Of a stretch of DNA of 8,267 bases, positions 1-4,894 are shown piece after piece. The stretch comes from Clostridia bacterium (GTDB lineage Bacteria > Bacillota_A > Clostridia > Lachnospirales > Cellulosilyticaceae). Location: assembly GCA_029239935.1 (NCBI GenBank), contig JARBTY010000134.1, positions 1-8,267 on the forward strand. The letters are read 5' to 3'. Position 1 is the first letter of the stretch; the number at the start of each line of letters is the position of its first letter. Both the position numbers and the translations under genes were made by a program. A model generated the notes under the pieces. It did no database searches. It saw nothing but the letters and a program-made list of their open reading frames with translations, and had not been told where the DNA came from.

Positions 1-347
1 ATATCTCCTTCATTTTTTACAATAAATGCAATCCCTTTAGCTGCATCCATAATACTGCCGCCGCCAAGACCAACCACTACATCACAGCCACTTTCAATGG
101 CAAGTTTTGCACCTTCTTCTGCGGTGGTCGTCAAAGGGTTTTGAGCTACTTTGTCAAAAACAACATATTCCACTTGGGCTTTTTCTAAAAGTTTTAGGGA
201 TTTATCAAGTAATCCCGTCTTCTTTGTACTGTTCATTCCTGTCACGACCAAAGCTTTTTTGCCATATTTAGCCGTTTCTTCACCTAATAATTCAATCTTG
301 CCATTTCCAAAAATCAAATTTACGGGTAGATAATAATTAAAATTCAT
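1..347 (-). CDS. Iron-containing alcohol dehydrogenase, N-terminal fragment (3' end beyond window)
   Basis: Translating the minus strand from ATG at 347-345 gives 115 complete codons that stay open to the window edge. The protein begins MNFNYYLPVNLIFGNGKIE, the usual start of clostridial NAD(P)H-dependent butanol/alcohol dehydrogenases of the type III (Fe-ADH) family. At residues 95-105 lies GGGSIMDAAKG, the glycine-rich dinucleotide-binding motif of that family. The metal ligands (one Asp, three His) sit in the C-terminal half and cannot be seen. These cytoplasmic enzymes interconvert aldehydes and alcohols and help dispose of reducing equivalents in fermentation. The start is well supported: AGGGGAG lies six bases upstream of the ATG. 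The gene is preceded by a 310-bp structured spacer, so it is probably transcribed separately from the regulator gene upstream. Substrate (butyraldehyde, acetaldehyde, 1,3-propanediol, lactaldehyde) cannot be decided from this fragment. Confidence 0.93.
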   Translation of the reverse strand, partial: MNFNYYLPVNLIFGNGKIELLGEETAKYGKKALVVTGMNSTKKTGLLDKSLKLLEKAQVEYVVFDKVAQNPLTTTAEEGAKLAIESGCDVVVGLGGGSIMDAAKGIAFIVKNEGD

Positions 348-420
348 CTGCTTCTCCCCTTCTTATACTGTTTTAAATCATACTGACAAATCATTTACAC
401 TTTACAACTCAGATAGGTTA

Positions 421-454
421 GTAGGTTCGCCATTGAGCCCCCGCCCTTGACTAC
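421..454 (-). other. G-rich structured island in an AT-rich spacer, unknown function
   Basis: Read on the minus strand, this stretch contains GGGCGGGGGCTC followed by AATGGC and GAACC. GGCTC (439-435) and GAACC (428-424) can pair with one C-A mismatch around the six-base loop AATGGC. GTAG (454-451) can pair with CTAC (424-421), sharing one base with the inner stem. The G/C content contrasts sharply with the A/T-rich flanks. Such a compact GC-rich fold resembles a structured RNA or a transposon end more than a promoter. I do not recognise it as a known riboswitch. An origin as the right end (omega-RNA-like) of an IS200/IS605- or IS607-type element is only a guess. Confidence 0.3.
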
Positions 455-477
455 AACTTTTCAATAAAAAAATATAT

Positions 478-529
478 AGAGAAACAATATATAAGCCTAC
501 GTTATTCGTCAACCCAAAGTTGTTTCTCT
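478..529. repeat. Perfect 10-bp inverted repeat, 32-nt loop (hairpin 1)
   Basis: AGAGAAACAA at 478-487 is the exact reverse complement of TTGTTTCTCT at 520-529. A G-U pair (488/519) could extend the stem inward in plus-strand RNA. On the minus strand the stem is followed by ATATATTTTTTTATT, so it could act as an imperfect intrinsic terminator for minus-strand transcripts. The 32-nt loop is large for that role. The adjacent repeat at 534-585 has the same arm and loop lengths. Confidence 0.7.
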
Positions 530-533
530 CAAT

Positions 534-585
534 GATTTCACACCATAGCGTCCTGAGAATAAATTAAATTTTAAAGTGTGAAATC
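534..585. repeat. Perfect 10-bp inverted repeat, 32-nt loop (hairpin 2)
   Basis: GATTTCACAC at 534-543 is the exact reverse complement of GTGTGAAATC at 576-585. It starts four bases after hairpin 1 ends and has identical dimensions (10 + 32 + 10). In minus-strand sense the two loops share a C at loop position 19, AGG at 22-24 and TAT at 29-31, while the arms differ in sequence. No T-tract follows this one on either strand, so it is not a terminator by itself. Confidence 0.7.
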
Positions 586-607
586 TATACTAATAGCGTG
601 ATTATAA

Positions 608-628
608 ACTTTATACTTGATATAAAGT
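608..628 (-). terminator. Short hairpin downstream of the Lrp-type gene, possible weak terminator
   Basis: ACTTTATA (608-615) and TATAAAGT (621-628) form a perfect 8-bp inverted repeat around a 5-nt loop. It lies about 30 bases past the stop codon of the regulator gene in the direction of transcription. The stem is almost entirely A-T, and only a short T-rich run follows on the minus strand, so termination would be weak. It could equally be an operator-like dyad. Confidence 0.35.
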
Positions 629-657
629 CAATAGCAATCCTTAAAATTTTTAATTCT

Positions 658-1107
658 TTATAGCCCTTCGAAGCTCTCCACATCAATTCCGCGATGCTCG
701 ACAGGCGTAGAAAATACAATTTGCGTACTGGTTCTGCCAAACTTTTGCAGCTGTCCAATAAATGTATCCAGCTCCATCGTACTTGGAAAAACCACTTTCA
801 TCAGCATAGAATACACCCCTGTCACACAATTACATTCAAGGACATACGGACACGCTCTCACAAAAGGATAAAACTCCCCTTTTTGCACCGGTTCCATCTC
901 CAAATTAATAAAAGCCATAATATGAAAGCCTAACTTTAAACGGCATACTTGTGCCTGATATCCAGTCAGTATCCCTTCTCTCTCCAGACGTTCTATACGC
1001 GCCGAAACTGCTGGTGAGGATAAAAACACTTTTTCCGCCAGTACCTTCAAAGGTGTTCTGGCATTTTGCTGTAAAATACCTACTATTTGTTTATCAACAT
1101 GATCCAT
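658..1107 (-). CDS. Lrp/AsnC-family transcriptional regulator
   Basis: This 149-residue protein has the size and two-part layout of feast/famine regulators. The N-terminal winged helix-turn-helix covers about residues 1-50; it opens with DKQIVGILQQNAR, and the recognition helix lies in SSPAVSARIERLEREGIL. A linker leads to a RAM (ligand-binding/oligomerisation) domain at about 60-135, including CVTGVYSMLMKV near residue 94. The acidic residue often found in the RAM ligand loop (GxxD) is not obvious here, so effector preference may differ. Start: ATG at 1107, six bases after AGAGG. Such proteins form dimers or octamers, bind DNA in the cytoplasm and respond to amino acids. The gene is divergent from aspA across about 290 bp, so control of aspA and of itself is the natural guess, with aspartate or asparagine as possible effector. 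That is inferred from context only. Confidence 0.93.
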   Translation of the reverse strand: MDHVDKQIVGILQQNARTPLKVLAEKVFLSSPAVSARIERLEREGILTGYQAQVCRLKLGFHIMAFINLEMEPVQKGEFYPFVRACPYVLECNCVTGVYSMLMKVVFPSTMELDTFIGQLQKFGRTSTQIVFSTPVEHRGIDVESFEGL

Positions 1108-1168
1108 AATACGCCTCTTTCTCCCTATGATTCATCCATTTTCATCCAAATTATTATATATTCTTCAC

Positions 1169-1198
1169 ATTATATAGTTAACCCGTTAGTCATGTAAA
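1169..1198 (-). promoter_or_regulatory. Probable sigma-A promoter of the Lrp-type gene
   Basis: On the minus strand TTTACA (1198-1193) and a perfect TATAAT (1174-1169) are separated by 18 bases. Transcription would begin near 1162, giving a leader of about 55 bases before the ATG at 1107. The spacer contains GTTAAC inside the near-dyad ACTAACGGGTTAACT, a possible binding site for autorepression. The hexamers are visible; the regulatory role is inferred. Confidence 0.55.
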
Positions 1199-1326
1199 GT
1201 AGTTTAAACAAGATATATTGTTGAGTCTGACGTACTTAATTAAATAAACCTATTTTGAAATCTAAGATATTTAGTAAAGTCATTGCTGCCAATTTAGATA
1301 GATTCTTCGTAACTCACTTAAATGTA

Positions 1327-1355
1327 TTTACTCTCCAATAAAAACATGATATCTT
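1327..1355 (+). promoter_or_regulatory. Candidate promoter of aspA
   Basis: TTTACT (1327-1332) and TATCTT (1350-1355) are separated by 17 bases, and each matches the sigma-A consensus at four of six positions. Transcription would begin near 1362, leaving a leader of about 40 bases to the ATG at 1401. The match is modest. The rest of 1108-1326 is AT-rich and offers no clearly better plus-strand promoter, so a regulated weak promoter or one I missed is possible. Confidence 0.3.
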
Positions 1356-1400
1356 TACCCAATGCAACGAACATCACAAAATGAAAGAAGGTCTTCACTC

Positions 1401-2816
1401 ATGTCTGTCAGAATCGAATTTGACTCTATAGGAAGTATGGCTGTTCCATCCGAAGCCTATTATGGTATACAATCTTTACGCGCAAAGTGTAATTTCAACA
1501 TCACAGGTAAAATGCTTCATCCTGTTTTTATCCAAAGTATAGCAAAGATAAAGAAGGCTGCCGCTATTACCAATTGCAGCGCCCAGCTCCTAGATCCCAT
1601 TCTAAAAGATGCCATCGTCACTGCCTGTGATGAGATAATCCTTGGAAAATTTCATGACCAATTTATCGTAGATGCTATCCAAGGTGGTGCAGGTACCTCC
1701 GCCAATATGAATGCCAATGAAGTCATTGCCAACCGCACTATTGAATTATTAGGGGGCACTAAAGGAGATTATACCCTTGTCCATCCTAATGACCATGTCA
1801 ATATGGCCCAGTCCACTAACGACGTGATTCCTTCAGCTGGTAAAATAACTATTCTTATGCTATTACCTCTAGCAAGACATGAACTCAAAAGGCTCTATCA
1901 CGCACTACTCGAAAAATCTATAGCTTTTGATGCCATTCTCAAGATGGGCCGCACCCAGCTGCAAGATGCTGTGCCTATGCGTTTAGGCCAGTCCTTTCAT
2001 GCTTATGCATCAGCTATTTATAGGGATATTAAAAGATTAACTGCCGTAGAACAAAGTATGCTCACCTTAAATATGGGGGGAACGGCTATTGGCAGTGCTA
2101 TCAACGTAAACGCTATTTACTTTAATCATATTACAGAAGTCATCAGTGAAGTTTGCGGTACGCCATTTCTTCAAGCAGAAGATTTATTTGATGCCACTCA
2201 AAATTTAGATGGGTTTGTAGAAGTCTCCGGTGCCCTAAAGACCTGTGCGGTTAATTTATCAAAAATTTGTAATGATCTAAGACTCCTATCCAGTGGACCT
2301 AAAACAGGTTTTGGAGAAATTAACCTTCCAGCCAAACAAAACGGTTCCTCCATCATGCCCGGCAAAGTTAATCCAATTATTCCTGAAGTCGTTTCCCAAG
2401 TAGCTTTTCAGATTATCGGCAATGATATGACCATTACCATGGCAGCTGAAGCTGGACAGTTGGAACTAAATGCATTTGAACCGGTGCTGTTCTATAATTT
2501 GTTTGAGTCTATCGACACCTTAAAAAGCACAGTCGCTACTTTAGTTGATAACTGCATTCTAGATATTACCGCAAATAAAGAGTACTGCGAAGAACTGGTG
2601 CATAGGAGTGTGGGTATTACAACCGCTTTATGCCCTTATATCGGTTACCAAAAAGCAGCTGATGTTGCAAAAACATCCTTAAAAACAGGTGTTTCTATAA
2701 AGGAACTCATCCTTTCCGAAAATCTTTTAAACAAGACTCAGCTTGAGCATATCCTGAACCCTTATGCCATGACCCAGTCTCCACACTATGAGAACCCTAA
2801 AACATTTGTTATATAG
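1401..2816 (+). CDS. aspA: Aspartate ammonia-lyase (aspartase)
   Basis: This cytoplasmic enzyme of the fumarase/aspartase superfamily converts L-aspartate to fumarate and ammonia. At 471 residues it has the usual length and begins MSVRIEFDSIGSMAVPSEAYYGIQ, as aspartases do. Key motifs: GGAGTS at 95-100 (Thr99), NDHVNMAQSTND at 130-141 (Ser138, Thr139 and Asn140 at the substrate site), GRTQLQDAVP at 183-192, and the catalytic-loop signature GSSIMPGKVNP at 315-325 with the expected base Ser316 and substrate-binding Lys322. GRTQLQ and the later MAAEAGQLELNAFEP favour aspartase over fumarase C, whose members read GRTHLQDATP. Start choice: an in-frame ATG at 1362 has no ribosome binding site and adds 13 residues foreign to the family; the ATG at 1401 follows AGAAGG. 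The gene is divergent from an Lrp-type regulator and is followed by a strong terminator, so it is probably monocistronic. It can feed fumarate respiration/fermentation and nitrogen release. Confidence 0.95.
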   Translation: MSVRIEFDSIGSMAVPSEAYYGIQSLRAKCNFNITGKMLHPVFIQSIAKIKKAAAITNCSAQLLDPILKDAIVTACDEIILGKFHDQFIVDAIQGGAGTSANMNANEVIANRTIELLGGTKGDYTLVHPNDHVNMAQSTNDVIPSAGKITILMLLPLARHELKRLYHALLEKSIAFDAILKMGRTQLQDAVPMRLGQSFHAYASAIYRDIKRLTAVEQSMLTLNMGGTAIGSAINVNAIYFNHITEVISEVCGTPFLQAEDLFDATQNLDGFVEVSGALKTCAVNLSKICNDLRLLSSGPKTGFGEINLPAKQNGSSIMPGKVNPIIPEVVSQVAFQIIGNDMTITMAAEAGQLELNAFEPVLFYNLFESIDTLKSTVATLVDNCILDITANKEYCEELVHRSVGITTALCPYIGYQKAADVAKTSLKTGVSIKELILSENLLNKTQLEHILNPYAMTQSPHYENPKTFVI

Positions 2817-2828
2817 GTTTTAAAATAA

Positions 2829-2866
2829 AAAAACTCATCCCATGATGATTTATGAGATGAGTTTTT
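2829..2866. terminator. Bidirectional intrinsic terminator between aspA and the GH127 gene
   Basis: AAAAACTCATC (2829-2839) pairs perfectly with GATGAGTTTTT (2856-2866) around a 16-nt loop. On the plus strand the stem ends in TTTTTATTT; on the minus strand it is followed by TTTTTTTATTTTA. It lies 12 bases after the aspA stop and 18 bases after the GH127 stop, so it can terminate both converging transcripts. Confidence 0.9.
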
Positions 2867-2884
2867 ATTTGATTATATAGCTGA

Positions 2885-4825
2885 TTATTTTTTTCTAATC
2901 CAAACAGACATTTCCCCGTTTCCCCTATTTCCCCACATACTATAAGGAACTGCCACAATTTTTATAGGCCTATCACTATTAGTAGCCATTCTATAGAGTT
3001 CTCCTCCTGTAGCTGCCTCATCTTCACGATACCCCTCTGCTTTGAGAATAACTACTCCTCCCAATAAATCCTGCCGATACTCTTTTTCAAACTCACTCCC
3101 CAGTGCTATTGAAAGAGCAGATAGGTTGCTTCCATTATCCACCTCTTCAACGCAGTATACCAGCGGCCCCCTAGTAATGGCTATTTTACCGGCATTTTCT
3201 CTGACTTTAGGATGTGCTTGAATTAATTGTACTGGCATATCAAATTCAATCTCTACAACTTCTTGCTCTTCCCACTCTTTTCTAATAAGTAGATAGCCAT
3301 TTTCTTTGTATAATGAACTGACATCCTCTCCATTAATAGAAATATGATAATGATTGCACCAATCAGGTATTCTCAGTGCAAGTGTAAAGATTTCTTTTAT
3401 CTTTGTATTAACTTGTATCTTAACGCTGCCTTCCCATGGGTAGTGAGTGGTTTGAGTGATATTTACCTCTCCGTCTTTCAAATTGATATGAGCTTCTCCT
3501 CCAATGTATAAATGTGTATAAATCGTATGATCACTTACAGTATAGATATACTGACCAATTGAAGTGACTAATCTTGCTATATTAGGCGGACAACAAGCAC
3601 ACCCAAACCACTGTACCCTCTCAGCTTTTACATGGTCTAAGTCAAATCTCTTTTCTACAGCTTCTGGTAAAACTTCTAATGGGTTCACATAAAAATATCT
3701 CGTTCCATCCAAAGATATTCCGCTTAAAATGCCATTATATAATACTCTTTCCATATCGTCTGCATAGCTGCTATTTGTATTTAAATGGAGCATTCTATAC
3801 ATCCAAAATACAAATCCTATTCCTGCGCAAGTCTCTGTATACGCCGTATCATTAGGCAAATCATAATCAAAAGTAAATCTTTCCGCATGTCCTTGTGAAC
3901 CCAATCCCCCTGTGATGTACATACGTTTTTGTCTAACATTATAATATAATTTTTCTAATGCATCCTCTAGTTCTTTCTCTCCTGTTTCTAAAGCAATATC
4001 TGCCATTGCAGTATATAAATACATAGCACGTACCGCATGACCATCCGCTTTTGTCTGCTCTCTTACAGGCTTATGGGCCTGGTGATAGTCTAGGAGCGAC
4101 CACCTGGATTTGTTTAAATCACTCCCATAAGTTGATTCATTTTCTAGAAAGCAGGGTTGTTTACCTCTTTCATCAATGAAATAGTGTGCAAGTCTCAAAT
4201 AACGTTTCTCCTCAGTAACATGATAGAGCCTTACAAGTGCTAACTCAATTTCTTCATGACCACAATAAACTTGCATTTTATTATTTTCTGGCCCCATTAC
4301 TGAGTCTATATGATCGGCATATCGACACACAATATCTAGGAGGCTGTTTTTCCCTGTAGCATTGAAATGTGCTACTGCCGCTTCAATCAAATGCCCTGCA
4401 CAATATAATTCATGACCAAATGAAAAATTAGTCCAACGCTTTTTGGGACATGCTACTGTATAATATGTATTTAAATAGCCATCTTTTTGCTGTGCTCTTC
4501 CAATAAGCTCAATAACCTCATCTATTTTACTTTCAAGGTCTTTATTTGGGTAATGCACCAAGCTATAACTTGCAGCTTCTATCCATTTTGCAACATCACT
4601 ATCTTGAAAAAGCATTCCGTGGAAAGGTTGTTTAGATTCTCCTGCTGCAATACGGAAGTTTTCTATAGCATGACTGGGTTCTGCCCCTGCTATATTATCA
4701 TTTAGCGCGTCCCACTGATAAGGTATGACTTTCTCAGCCATTAACTCAATGCGGTCTTTCCAAAAAGGACTAGTAATCATAATATCCTTAAAATCAATTG
4801 AGGTATGTTGCTTTACATCATTCAT
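2885..4825 (-). CDS. GH127 family cytoplasmic beta-L-arabinofuranosidase
   Basis: This 646-residue protein belongs to glycoside hydrolase family 127 (former DUF1680); the characterised member HypBA1 of Bifidobacterium longum is similar in length. The zinc-thiolate active site is intact: Glu331 and Cys333 in ETCA, and Cys409, Cys411 and Cys412 in GCACCPPN, matching HypBA1 Glu338, Cys340, Cys415, Cys417 (nucleophile) and Cys418. Glu315, 16 residues before Glu331, matches the acid/base Glu322. The N-terminal two-thirds form the (alpha/alpha)6 barrel (GKNSLLD and RAMYLYTAMADIALETGE are typical helices); the last ~220 residues are beta-sandwich. No signal peptide is present, so it should act in the cytoplasm on imported oligosaccharides, releasing terminal beta-L-arabinofuranose. 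ATG at 4825 lies seven bases after AGGAG. It is the last gene of the operon, 69 bp after the GH31 gene. The family assignment is secure; the natural substrate (extensin arabinans, arabinoxyloglucan, others) is not. Confidence 0.93.
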   Translation of the reverse strand: MNDVKQHTSIDFKDIMITSPFWKDRIELMAEKVIPYQWDALNDNIAGAEPSHAIENFRIAAGESKQPFHGMLFQDSDVAKWIEAASYSLVHYPNKDLESKIDEVIELIGRAQQKDGYLNTYYTVACPKKRWTNFSFGHELYCAGHLIEAAVAHFNATGKNSLLDIVCRYADHIDSVMGPENNKMQVYCGHEEIELALVRLYHVTEEKRYLRLAHYFIDERGKQPCFLENESTYGSDLNKSRWSLLDYHQAHKPVREQTKADGHAVRAMYLYTAMADIALETGEKELEDALEKLYYNVRQKRMYITGGLGSQGHAERFTFDYDLPNDTAYTETCAGIGFVFWMYRMLHLNTNSSYADDMERVLYNGILSGISLDGTRYFYVNPLEVLPEAVEKRFDLDHVKAERVQWFGCACCPPNIARLVTSIGQYIYTVSDHTIYTHLYIGGEAHINLKDGEVNITQTTHYPWEGSVKIQVNTKIKEIFTLALRIPDWCNHYHISINGEDVSSLYKENGYLLIRKEWEEQEVVEIEFDMPVQLIQAHPKVRENAGKIAITRGPLVYCVEEVDNGSNLSALSIALGSEFEKEYRQDLLGGVVILKAEGYREDEAATGGELYRMATNSDRPIKIVAVPYSMWGNRGNGEMSVWIRKK

Positions 4826-4894
4826 CTTTTCTCTCCTCTCGTCTTTATTAAAAGTTAGGTTTTATACCTCTAATAGCTTGTGTCTTTATCCTAT

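Larger units (their letters stand above)
348..657. other. 310-bp intergenic region with several secondary structures
   Basis: No convincing coding sequence is present on either strand. From left to right it holds the ribosome binding site of the alcohol dehydrogenase (about 354-360), a G-rich island (421-454), a minus-strand T-tract after the first hairpin, two adjacent 10-bp inverted repeats (478-529, 534-585) and a compact 8-bp hairpin (608-628). Both flanking genes read on the minus strand. Structures between them could belong to the 3' end of the regulator transcript, to a long leader of the dehydrogenase, to an independent small RNA or to a mobile-element remnant. Confidence 0.7.

Noticed and set aside
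151..333. 60-codon open frame on the plus strand
   Set aside because: It lies opposite the alcohol dehydrogenase coding sequence, which has clear family motifs; this is an antisense shadow.
362..389. Promoter-like TTGTCA (389-384), 16-base spacer, TATAAG (367-362) on the minus strand before the alcohol dehydrogenase
   Set aside because: The hexamers are good, but transcription would begin near 355, inside the AGGGGAG ribosome binding site and only about eight bases before the ATG. A second option (TTGTAA 407-402, TATGAT 382-377) has a 19-base spacer. Neither is convincing enough to annotate.
617..645. TTGATA on the plus strand at 617-622 as a possible promoter
   Set aside because: No suitable -10 follows at normal spacing, and no plus-strand gene lies downstream before 1401.
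694..933. 79-codon open frame on the plus strand
   Set aside because: It is fully antisense to the Lrp-type gene and its predicted product has no recognisable features.
1362..1400. In-frame upstream ATG that would lengthen aspartase by 13 residues
   Set aside because: It has no ribosome binding site, the extra residues do not fit the aspartase N-terminus, and the candidate promoter would start transcription about there. The ATG at 1401 has AGAAGG upstream and fits the family.
4826..4894. Possible terminator or promoter between the GH31 and GH127 genes
   Set aside because: Only a 4-bp stem (AGGT/ACCT near 4857-4869) is present and no good promoter was seen; the two genes are most simply one operon.
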